Shown here piece after piece: positions 56,632-64,000 of a DNA stretch of 64,000 bases. The notes under the pieces were generated by a model. It worked only from the letters and a program-made list of their open reading frames with translations, was not told the DNA's origin and made no database searches. The first letter of the stretch is position 1. Every line of letters starts with the position of its first letter. The stretch lies in the NCBI GenBank assembly GCA_043804635.1, contig JAZDIU010000076.1, positions 1-64,000 of the forward strand. Reading direction: 5' to 3'. The position numbers were made by a program, and so were the translations under genes. This DNA is from JAZDIU01 sp043804635 (GTDB lineage Bacteria; Chloroflexota; Dehalococcoidia; Dehalococcoidales; UBA2162).

Positions 56632-58458
56632 CTATAAATACTCTTTGAGCTTTTTTGCTAGCCCCGGCGTCACCCCTTTGGTTGCTCTCAACGCCTCTTC
56701 CGAAGCCTCCCTGATTCCCCGGACTGAACCAAATTGCTTCAATAAAGCTTTTTTACGTTTAGCACCTATTCCAGGAACAGAATCGAGGGCAGAGGTCAAA
56801 CCCTCCTTCTTATGCACTTTATGATGATAACCCAATGCAAAGCGGTGGGCTTCATCCCTGAGCCGTTGCAGCAATTGTAGCCCGGGAGAGCTTTTGGGCA
56901 GAATAATTGCCTCGGTCTTCCCCGGGACAAAAACCTCTTCGTTTTCCTTAGACAGGCTGGCAACAGGGATAGCCCCGGCTCCCGCTTCCCGCATCACTTC
57001 CACAGCCGCATTAAGCTGTCCTTTTCCGCCATCGATGAGGACGAGGTCGGGGAGTATTGCCCACCCCTCGGGCGCCGAAGTATCGCTCCGACCGGCCCGC
57101 TTGAACCGCCGACTCAACACTTCCCGAAGCATAGCATAATCATCCGCCCCAGCGACCGTCTTGATTCTGAAACGTCGGTAATGAGACGGCTTGGGTTTCC
57201 CCTCATCAAATACTACCATACTACCCACAGCGTCCCTTCCCTGTATATTGGAGATATCGTAGCCTTCTATCCGCACCGGCGGATGAGACAACGATAACAC
57301 ATTTTCTATTTCAGATAGAGCTTTATCCAGCGCCGGCGGAGTCTGCTCTCTAATCTTGAGTTGCCGCAATCCCTGCTCGGCATTTTCGGCAACGATACTC
57401 ACCAATTTTTTCCGGTTGCCCCGGCTCGGCACCTGGAGAGTAACTTTGCCGCCCCGCCGGCTCCCCAGCCACGTTTCAATCAAAGCCATATCTTCCACCG
57501 AATGTTGCAAAATCACAGATGGGGGCACATACGGGCTGGAACTATAAAACTGCTTAACGAAGTCCGTCATAATTTGCTTCGGTTCCTCGGCGCTGGTACC
57601 CTGCAGAACAAAGCTCTCCCGGCCAATCAGCCGGTTATTGCGAATAAAAAAGACCTGCACATAAGCCTGGTCCTTATCCTGAGCGAAAGCAATAACATCC
57701 TGCTCGCCCTTCACCGCAGCTGCGATTCTTTGCCCCTCGATAACTTTACTTATCGCTTTAACCTGGTCTCTCAAAAGGGTCGCCCGCTCGAAGTCAAGAG
57801 CCTCAGCCGCCTCTTTCATCTGCATCTCCAGCTTTTTAATGACTTTTTCCAGCCTGCCTTCAAGAAAGAGAACGACCTGCTTTATCATCTCGCCGTATTC
57901 TTCCTTGCCGACTACCCCGATGCAGGGCGCCAAACAGCGGTGAATATAATAGTCGAGGCACGCCCGCGGGTCTTTGCCGGTTATGGTTCTAGAGCAAGAG
58001 CGGAAAGGGAAAATGCCTTTAAGCACTTTCAGGGTTTGACGCACCGACCTCGCGCTGGCAAACGGACCGAAGTATCTGGCACCATCGTCTTCCAGCCGCC
58101 GGGTGACATAAATCCTGGGATATTCCTCGTTCAGGTTTATTTTGAGATACGGGAAGCTCTTATCGTCTTTGAGTCGAACGTTATAACGGGGACGGTGCCG
58201 CTTGATTAAATTTAACTCGAGGATAAGGGCTTCTTGTTCTGAGCCGGTGACGAAGAACTCGATGTCGTTAATCCGGCTCAGCATCCTCTCTATTTTCGGT
58301 GACAGCCTGCCCGGGTCGGCAAAATAAGACCTCACCCGGTGCTTGAGACTAACTGCTTTGCCTACGTAGAGGACAGTCCCGCCGGCGTCCTTGAAAAGGT
58401 AAACGCCGGGGCTCCCCGGCAAGTGTTTTAATTGCTCTGTAATAAGAGCCGTCGACAC
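56632..58458 (-). CDS. uvrC: UvrABC system protein C
   Basis: Makes both incisions in nucleotide excision repair. 608 residues: GIY-YIG domain (GVYLFKDAGGTVLYVGKAVSLKHRVRSYF, about 17-45), UVR helical motif (about 195-235), RNase H-like endonuclease with GYDISNIQGRDAVGSMVVF, and C-terminal double HhH (DSVPGIGAKRKKALLKQFGSVRGIREAS). The start is GTG 58458, sharing one base with the rho stop codon (TAGTG). Confidence 0.96.
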   Translation of the reverse strand: MSTALITEQLKHLPGSPGVYLFKDAGGTVLYVGKAVSLKHRVRSYFADPGRLSPKIERMLSRINDIEFFVTGSEQEALILELNLIKRHRPRYNVRLKDDKSFPYLKINLNEEYPRIYVTRRLEDDGARYFGPFASARSVRQTLKVLKGIFPFRSCSRTITGKDPRACLDYYIHRCLAPCIGVVGKEEYGEMIKQVVLFLEGRLEKVIKKLEMQMKEAAEALDFERATLLRDQVKAISKVIEGQRIAAAVKGEQDVIAFAQDKDQAYVQVFFIRNNRLIGRESFVLQGTSAEEPKQIMTDFVKQFYSSSPYVPPSVILQHSVEDMALIETWLGSRRGGKVTLQVPSRGNRKKLVSIVAENAEQGLRQLKIREQTPPALDKALSEIENVLSLSHPPVRIEGYDISNIQGRDAVGSMVVFDEGKPKPSHYRRFRIKTVAGADDYAMLREVLSRRFKRAGRSDTSAPEGWAILPDLVLIDGGKGQLNAAVEVMREAGAGAIPVASLSKENEEVFVPGKTEAIILPKSSPGLQLLQRLRDEAHRFALGYHHKVHKKEGLTSALDSVPGIGAKRKKALLKQFGSVRGIREASEEALRATKGVTPGLAKKLKEYL

Positions 58459-59717
58459 TACATCTCCCGGTTAAGGGTGGCAAGAAAATCGGCGTTGGTC
58501 TTCGTTTTGGACATACGACTAAGCAACCGTTCCATAGTCTCGGCAAAGTTAGCCGAATCGCCGGCAATCATCGCCGCCATACGTCTCAACAGCCATATTT
58601 GCTTCACGGTCTGTTCGCCGAGGAGTAGCTCTTCCCGTCTGGTACCGCTTTTCTCGATATCGATTGCCGGGAAGATTCGCCGTTCTGCTAGGCGACGGTC
58701 GAGATGAAGTTCCATATTGCCGGTCCCCTTAAACTCTTCGTATATAAGGTCGTCCATACGGCTGCCGGTATCGACGAGACAGGTAGCGATTATGGTCAGA
58801 CTGCCCCCCTCTTCCGTGTTACGGGCCGCACCGAAGAAATGTTTAGCCGGATATAACGCCGCCGGGTCGATACCGCCGGATAAAGTCCGTCCGCTGGAGG
58901 GCATCGCCAGGTTGTATGCTCTCGTGAGACGGGTAATGCCATCGAGGAGCATAAACACATCCCGCCCGCTTTCCACCATATGCTTGGCTTTTTCCAGTGC
59001 CAACTCAGCCACGCGGGTCTGGTTCTCCACCAGTTCATCGAATGTAGCCCCGATTACTTCGCCCTTAACGGAGCGTCTCATATCGGTGACTTCCTCCGGA
59101 CGCTCGCCGATGAGACAGACCATCAAATAAATATCCTCGTAGTTGGTGGTAACTGCATTAGCGATGGTTTTCAGGATAGTCGTTTTGCCGGCTTTAGGTG
59201 GTGAAACAATCATGCCGCGCTGTCCCCGCCCGATGGGCGCCACCAGATTCATTAAGCGGGCGGACAGGTTGTTAGATGAGGTTTCCAGATTAAGCAGTTT
59301 ATCCGGGAAAGTAGGAGTAAGTGAAGTGAAATAAGGTCGGTCTTTAGCTAACTCAGGATTAATCCCGTTAATCGCCTCTATCCGCAGCAGGCTGAAATAT
59401 TTCTCTCCCGCCCGGGCTGGTCTGGCTTGTCCGGCAACCGTGTCGCCGTTACGCAGTCCGAAGCGGCGTATCTGCGATTGAGAAACGTAAACATCGCCTG
59501 AACTGGGCAATAGCGTCTGATTTCTGAGAAAGCCGTAACCGTCTTGCATAATTTCCAGGATGCCGCTGCAGAAGGTGTTACCCTCCTGCTCGGTCTGTGC
59601 CTGGAGCATACGCATAATCAGCTCCGCCTTTGCCAGAGTGGTATCTGAGATGCCCATTTCTTTAGCTAGTTCGGCAAGCTCCTCGTCGGTTTTACTTTCT
59701 AATTGAGCAATATCCAT
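58458..59717 (-). CDS. rho: Transcription termination factor Rho
   Basis: Hexameric RNA helicase that ends transcription. 419 residues: N-terminal helical domain, cold-shock-like RNA-binding domain (EIMQDGYGFLRN...GDVYVSQSQIRRFGLRNGD), and ATPase with Walker A SPPKAGKTTILKTIA (about 180) and LDGITRLTRAYN. No large insert. Upstream of uvrC in the operon. Confidence 0.97.
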   Translation of the reverse strand: MDIAQLESKTDEELAELAKEMGISDTTLAKAELIMRMLQAQTEQEGNTFCSGILEIMQDGYGFLRNQTLLPSSGDVYVSQSQIRRFGLRNGDTVAGQARPARAGEKYFSLLRIEAINGINPELAKDRPYFTSLTPTFPDKLLNLETSSNNLSARLMNLVAPIGRGQRGMIVSPPKAGKTTILKTIANAVTTNYEDIYLMVCLIGERPEEVTDMRRSVKGEVIGATFDELVENQTRVAELALEKAKHMVESGRDVFMLLDGITRLTRAYNLAMPSSGRTLSGGIDPAALYPAKHFFGAARNTEEGGSLTIIATCLVDTGSRMDDLIYEEFKGTGNMELHLDRRLAERRIFPAIDIEKSGTRREELLLGEQTVKQIWLLRRMAAMIAGDSANFAETMERLLSRMSKTKTNADFLATLNREM

Positions 59718-59742
59718 TTTGACCTCGCTTGATAATAGGTTC

Positions 59743-60393
59743 TTATTTCTGTGCAGCCAGCCAGTCGGCCATAAATCGGCGTATACCGATATCGGTCAGC
59801 GGATGAGCCATCATCTGTATCAATACGCTGTGGGGGATAGTGGCGATATGAGCACCCGCCTTAGCCGCCGCAACGCAGTGCTGAGGATGACGGATGCTGG
59901 CTGCAATTACTTCAGTGTGTATATTAGGATATTTTTTATAAACCTCGACGATATCCCTGACTAACCCCATACCATCTTCACCGATATCATCCAGCCTACC
60001 GACGAACGGACTCACATAGGCGGCACCGGCCAGTGCTCCCAGCAGTGCCTGGTTTATTGAAAAACAAAGCGTAAAATTCACCTTGATATTTTCTTTGGCT
60101 AACCTCTTGGTTACTTCCAGCCCTTCGATAGTCGCCGGAATTTTAACTACTATATTGGGCGCCCACGTCGATATTTGCTTTGCCTGGTCGAACATCGGCT
60201 CCACTCCCTCCACCAGCACCTCCACGGATACCGGACCCGGCACAATGGCGCAAATCTCTTTAACGATCGCTTCGTAGGAGGTCGCCTTCTCTTTGGAAAC
60301 CAGGCTTGGATTTGTCGTCACCCCGCTCACCACCCCAAGATTGACGGCTTTCTTGAGTTGTTCTAAGTTGGCTGTGTCCAGAAATATACGCAT
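59743..60393 (-). CDS. Transaldolase-like protein (TalC/FSA type)
   Basis: 216 residues, the short transaldolase/fructose-6-phosphate aldolase form. N-terminus MRIFLDTANLEQLKKAV, GVTTNPSLVSK, and the Schiff-base lysine in NIVVKIPAT (about 85). It moves dihydroxyacetone units in the pentose phosphate pathway. It lies between pyrG and rho with a GGAGGG site. Confidence 0.92.
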   Translation of the reverse strand: MRIFLDTANLEQLKKAVNLGVVSGVTTNPSLVSKEKATSYEAIVKEICAIVPGPVSVEVLVEGVEPMFDQAKQISTWAPNIVVKIPATIEGLEVTKRLAKENIKVNFTLCFSINQALLGALAGAAYVSPFVGRLDDIGEDGMGLVRDIVEVYKKYPNIHTEVIAASIRHPQHCVAAAKAGAHIATIPHSVLIQMMAHPLTDIGIRRFMADWLAAQK

Positions 60394-60406
60394 TTACCCT
60401 CCGGTA

Positions 60407-62041
60407 TTAAGAGTTTGTCGGGAGCAGTGACGGTTGAGCACCCTCTCGCAGTACATCCTTGGCAACTCCGATGAAATCTCGGAAAAGAGGATGGGGTCGA
60501 CCTGGCCTGGAACCGAACTCAGGATGGAACTGGCAGCTAACCATCCAGGGATGGCCGGCTACTTCGCAAACCTCTACCAGCTTACCATCCGGGGAAAGTC
60601 CGCTGCAAATCAACCCCGCTTTCTCGAGTTGGTCTCGGTATTTGTTGTTCAGTTCATAGCGGTGCCGGTGGCGCTCAAGGATTAGGTCGTCTCCGTAAGC
60701 CTGGGCGGCTCGGCTGTCGTTGCATACCTGGCAGGGATAGGTACCCAGCCTCATCGTCCCTCCCATATCCTTACCCCTCTGGTCGGGCAGGTAGTCTATC
60801 ACCGGATAGGTAGTATTCGCATCGAACTCGGTCGAGTTCGCCCCTTTAAGACCGACCGCATTGCGGGCAAATTCGATGACCATAACCTGCATACCCAGGC
60901 ACAACCCCAGATATGGTATTTTATTTGTTCTGGCATAGTTAGCTGCCTTTACCATACCCTCGATTCCCCGAATACCGAACCCACCCGGCACTATAATCCC
61001 CTGGGCTGAACGCAGTAAGCTATCGGCGCCTTCTTTTTCCAGGGCTTCCGAAGGCACCCACGTCAGCTTGAGCACCCGGTTATGGTACAGGGCGGCGTGA
61101 TGCAGCGCTTCACGCACCGAGTAATAAGCATCTTTCAATTCCACATATTTGCCCACGAGAGCGATATTGATTGGTTCGTGAGATTTCTGGATGAAATCCA
61201 CGAGTCTTTCCCACTGACTCATATCCGGCTGTCCGGCTTTTAATCCAAACTTGTCGACAATTAACTGCCCCAACCCCGCCTCCTCCAGCACCAGCGGTAC
61301 CTGGTATACGATTGGCATCGTCGGCAGCGGAATGACTGCCTTCCGCTCCACATCGCAGAAGAGAGCTATCTTATCCCTGATTCCCTCCGGGATGGGATGG
61401 TCGCTCCGGCAGATAATAACGTCAGGCTGAATACCGATTCGCCTCAGCTCGTTCACGCTGTGCTGGGTCGGTTTGGTCTTCAGTTCCTGTGTCGTCGCCA
61501 GATACGGGAGCAAAGTAACGTGAATATAAAACACGTTATCCCGCCCGACTTCGTTTCTCATCTGCCTGATGGCTTCGAGAAAGGGCTGCCCCTCGATGTC
61601 GCCTACCGTTCCACCGACTTCAATAATAACCACGTCAGCCTTGGACTTTTCGGCTAAAGCCTTAAATCTCTGTTTTATTTCATTAGTAAGATGCGGCACT
61701 ACCTGTATCGTCCCCCCCAGGAAATCGCCCCGCCGCTCCTTGGCAATCACCGCGCTATAGACCTGCCCCGAAGTCACGTTGGACTCTTTAGTCAGGTTAA
61801 TATCTATAAACCGTTCGTAATTACCCAGGTCAAGGTCGGTCTCGGCACCATCCTGCGTCACGAAAACTTCGCCGTGCTGATAAGGAGACATCGTCCCCGG
61901 GTCCACATTCAGATATGGGTCTAATTTCTGCACTGAGACACTGACGTTTCGACTCTTTAGAATAGCTCCGATGGAAGCGACGGCGATGCCCTTACCGACT
62001 GAACTAACTACACCGCCTGTAACAAAAATATATTTTGTCAT
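60407..62041 (-). CDS. pyrG: CTP synthase
   Basis: Converts UTP to CTP with glutamine. 544 residues. N-terminal synthase domain: KYIFVTGGVVSSVGKGIAVASIGAILKSR, MSPYQHGEVFVTQDGAETDLDLGNYERF. C-terminal class I glutaminase: nucleophile in YLGLCLGMQVMVIEFARN, and HRHRYELNN with the late catalytic CQFHPEFGSRPGRPHPLF. First gene of pyrG-transaldolase-rho-uvrC. Confidence 0.97.
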   Translation of the reverse strand: MTKYIFVTGGVVSSVGKGIAVASIGAILKSRNVSVSVQKLDPYLNVDPGTMSPYQHGEVFVTQDGAETDLDLGNYERFIDINLTKESNVTSGQVYSAVIAKERRGDFLGGTIQVVPHLTNEIKQRFKALAEKSKADVVIIEVGGTVGDIEGQPFLEAIRQMRNEVGRDNVFYIHVTLLPYLATTQELKTKPTQHSVNELRRIGIQPDVIICRSDHPIPEGIRDKIALFCDVERKAVIPLPTMPIVYQVPLVLEEAGLGQLIVDKFGLKAGQPDMSQWERLVDFIQKSHEPINIALVGKYVELKDAYYSVREALHHAALYHNRVLKLTWVPSEALEKEGADSLLRSAQGIIVPGGFGIRGIEGMVKAANYARTNKIPYLGLCLGMQVMVIEFARNAVGLKGANSTEFDANTTYPVIDYLPDQRGKDMGGTMRLGTYPCQVCNDSRAAQAYGDDLILERHRHRYELNNKYRDQLEKAGLICSGLSPDGKLVEVCEVAGHPWMVSCQFHPEFGSRPGRPHPLFRDFIGVAKDVLREGAQPSLLPTNS

Positions 62042-62237
62042 AAAGGAAAGAAGTTCGAGGATAACATAATGGATAACTTACTTAAGATGTTTGGCAAGGG
62101 AATGAGGTTTCGTAAGTGTTTTATCTATTATATGAAGAGATGAGGTGACTTGTCAAGCATCTGAGGCTAAAGGTTTTATATTCCCCACTAATTGTCTTTC
62201 TGGCAAGGCGAAAATCCAGGGGGATATTGGTAGTATT

Positions 62238-63785
62238 CTATCCCCTCTTTAAACCGGGCTGGGTCCGGCTATTTCTCACCAGGGTAGCCACGAAGTTCTC
62301 GGCGACTTTGCGGAAATGGAAGCCGGATAGGATGAGGCTGATGGACAAAGCCAGCTTGTGGGGATATTTGAAAAGGGTGGAGAGAATGAGCTTCCAGAAA
62401 TACTGCCGGCCCTTATCGGCGATACCCAGTTCCCAGAAAGACCTGACGAGTAAAATGAGATGATGGGGCTTTAGCCGAAGTTTCCGCAGGCTTTTTCCGG
62501 AAGTTTTTCTGGGTTTATATTCTTTTAGAAAGGTAATGACTCGCTCGTAGTACTGCTTGGGGGAATAGATGGTTTCGATGACGTGCCGGTAGCCGTTGAT
62601 GAGCGTTTCATAATTCATTTTCGGAATAAAATTGATGGTATAGTCCGTGTTATCGCCGGTAAAAGTATCTTTGACCAGGCGGTTTTCCTTCTTTAACCGC
62701 TGGTAGAGTTTTGTCCCGCGTGGAGCATTGAGGAGGCCGACCATCGCCGTGGCGATGCCGCTCTTCTGGATGAAGTTAATCTGGCTCTGGAAAATGGAGG
62801 CGGGGTCGCTATCGAAACCCAGGATAAAGCCGCCCTGCACCTCGAAGCCGTGGTTCTGGAGTGTCTTCACTGAAGCGGCAAGGTCGCGGTTTTTGTTTTG
62901 CAGTTTGTTACATTCGAGCAGGCTGTCTTCGTTAGGAGTCTCGATACCGATGAACACGCGATTAAATCCGGCTTCGGTCATCATATTCATCAGTTCTTCG
63001 TCGTCAGCCAGGTTAATCGAGGCTTCGGTGAACAGGGTGAAGGGATACTTCTTTTGCTTCGACCACTCAATCATTGCGGGCAGAGTTTCTATCTTCAGCT
63101 TCTTTTTGTTGCCGATGAAGTTGTCGTCGACGATAAAGGTACTGCCCCGCCAGCCGCGGTCGTACAGGGCATCGAACTCCTTCAGCATCTGTTCCTTGCT
63201 CTTGGTCCGGGGGTTATGGCCGTTGAGCACGATGATATCGCAGAACTCGCAATCGAACGGGCATCCCCGGGAATACTGGATTGCCATCCCTCCGTAGTGC
63301 TTCATATTGACGAGCGACCACATCGGGATAGGGGTCTGGTTTATATCGGGTCGCTCATTGGAAGTGTAAAGGCTCTTCGGTTGTCCTTTCAGTAAATCAT
63401 CGATAAATAGCGGGAGAGTGACTTCTCCTTCTCCCAGAACAAAGTGGTCGACACCTTTGAATTCTTCGGGTTCGGTAGTGAAGAGGGGGCCGCCGGCGAC
63501 AATCTTCCGGTTTAGTTTCCGGCACCGGTTAATAACTTCGTTTGCCGAAGCTCTCTGCACGATCATCGCACTGATGAAAACGTAATCCGCCCACTTGATA
63601 TCGCTATCGCTCAGGGCTTTGACGTTCATATCTACCAACTTTTTCTCCCACTCAGCGGGAAGCATAGCGGCGACGGTCAGTAAACCCAGGGGCGGGAAAG
63701 AGGACTTCTTGGCGACGAATTTCAGAGCATGCCTGAAACTCCAGAAAGTATCCGGGTAGCGGGGATAAACGAGAAGTATTTTCAA
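62238..63785 (-). CDS. B12-binding domain radical SAM protein (DUF4070 type)
   Basis: 515 residues. An N-terminal cobalamin-binding-like domain (KILLVYPRYPDTFWSFRHALK...FPPLGLLTVAAMLP; about 1-140) precedes the radical SAM core with CPFDCEFC (about 172) in YSRGCPFDCEFCDIIV. The C-terminal region resembles DUF4070, the group that includes hopanoid C-2 methylases. The methyl acceptor is unknown. It starts at TTG 63785 with AAAGGAG upstream. Element copy C lies about 115 bases upstream, in the same direction. Confidence 0.85.
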   Translation of the reverse strand: MKILLVYPRYPDTFWSFRHALKFVAKKSSFPPLGLLTVAAMLPAEWEKKLVDMNVKALSDSDIKWADYVFISAMIVQRASANEVINRCRKLNRKIVAGGPLFTTEPEEFKGVDHFVLGEGEVTLPLFIDDLLKGQPKSLYTSNERPDINQTPIPMWSLVNMKHYGGMAIQYSRGCPFDCEFCDIIVLNGHNPRTKSKEQMLKEFDALYDRGWRGSTFIVDDNFIGNKKKLKIETLPAMIEWSKQKKYPFTLFTEASINLADDEELMNMMTEAGFNRVFIGIETPNEDSLLECNKLQNKNRDLAASVKTLQNHGFEVQGGFILGFDSDPASIFQSQINFIQKSGIATAMVGLLNAPRGTKLYQRLKKENRLVKDTFTGDNTDYTINFIPKMNYETLINGYRHVIETIYSPKQYYERVITFLKEYKPRKTSGKSLRKLRLKPHHLILLVRSFWELGIADKGRQYFWKLILSTLFKYPHKLALSISLILSGFHFRKVAENFVATLVRNSRTQPGLKRG

Positions 63786-63845
63786 ACCATGCTCCTTTAA
63801 GGGTTAGTGGCGAGGTTGGAGAAGCAGATTACAGTATTAACTGGT

Positions 63846-63874
63846 ATACTACTCCTTTCAAAATGGTCTGTCAA
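63846..63874 (-). promoter_or_regulatory. Probable promoter of the B12-binding radical SAM gene
   Basis: On the minus strand a perfect TTGACA (63869-63874), 17-base spacer, TAGTAT (63846-63851). The leader is about 55 bases. Confidence 0.5.
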
Positions 63875-63897
63875 TGGGTGAATAAGCACCAGCAGTG

Positions 63898-64000
63898 AAC
63901 GGTCATTTGATTTCATACGTGACAAAACTGTGAAAATTGAAACGAAGGAGCGTGAAACGTGGTTGAATTGAGCGTATTTGTTTCCCAGCTACATTTTAAG
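63898..64000 (-). repeat. Dispersed promoter-bearing element, copy C (3' part only)
   Basis: The complement carries GGGAAACAAATACGCT, CGTTTCAATTTTCACAG and GTCACGTATGAAATC in the same order as copy B (40677-40760), with about 80 percent identity, and matches the end of copy A. The promoter half lies beyond the window edge. It points to the radical SAM gene at 62238-63785. Confidence 0.7.

Noticed and set aside
57361..58209. 282-residue frame antisense to uvrC
   Set aside because: Fully overlaps the certain uvrC gene and has no ribosome site or recognisable domain.

Overview
The window looks like a chromosomal segment of an uncultured member of Chloroflexota, most likely class Dehalococcoidia. 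I infer this from the gene set and from protein resemblance, not from a database search. Supporting signs are a rplI-dnaB-dnaD-dnaC-like primosome cluster, several lipoproteins with long Thr/Pro linkers (suggesting single-membrane cells), an MscL with a C-terminal zinc ribbon, an ApgM-type phosphomutase next to aspartokinase, moderate GC content, and many intergenic palindromic repeats. There is no rRNA, CRISPR array, prophage or complete insertion sequence other than a REP-associated tyrosine transposase.

Layout. 1-3.0 kb: three tandem paralogous DctP-like TRAP substrate-binding lipoproteins, the leftmost cut by the window edge. 3.2-12.9 kb: ileS, a lipid-anchored HtrA protease, an orphan trpB-like gene, dtd, nadC, miaB, tRNA-Ser(GCT) and an HNH nuclease. 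13-20 kb: an orphan MacB-type permease, the replication operon rplI-dnaB-dnaD-dnaC (the last gene with two tandem AAA+ domains), and an MFS transporter. 20-25 kb: thiL-tsaE and tsaB, separated by a RAYT transposase with REP palindromes and a secreted subtilase carrying a dockerin; then mscL. 25-33 kb: accessory metabolism (acyltransferase, Zn-alcohol dehydrogenase, carboxymuconolactone-decarboxylase-like protein, MBL hydrolase), a HicAB toxin-antitoxin pair and a radical SAM protein. 33-39 kb: gyrA with an alpha/beta hydrolase and a TPR protein, then lysC and a frameshifted apgM-like gene. 39.2-40.8 kb: a gene-poor stretch with a partial duplication of tRNA-Pro(CGG), a small RHH regulator, repeats and a promoter-bearing element. 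40.8-49 kb: gyrB, a flavoprotein, nadD-obgE, dnaA, fmt and mazG. 49-54 kb: methyltransferase, kinase-like/dCMP deaminase pair, dUTPase-like gene, a decayed membrane-protein gene, an arsenite methyltransferase with its Cys-rich AbrB-type regulator, and a diaminopimelate-decarboxylase-like gene. 54-64 kb: GH10 lipoprotein, a zinc-ribbon protein, uvrC-rho-transaldolase-pyrG and a B12-binding radical SAM protein.

The most unusual structural signals are these. (i) A dispersed non-coding element occurs three times (10.5-10.8 kb, 40.4-40.8 kb and 63.9 kb to the edge). Two full copies begin with an almost identical extended -10 promoter, and every copy lies upstream of, and points toward, a gene (nadC, gyrB, a radical SAM gene). 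(ii) A recurrent promoter geometry places the expected transcription start at or within a few bases of the start codon, implying many leaderless mRNAs. (iii) apgM is interrupted at an A9 run. (iv) The helicase loader has a duplicated AAA+ module. (v) A REP palindrome is embedded in the reading frame of the RAYT transposase. (vi) A self-contained operator/promoter sits upstream of the AbrB-type regulator of the arsM operon.
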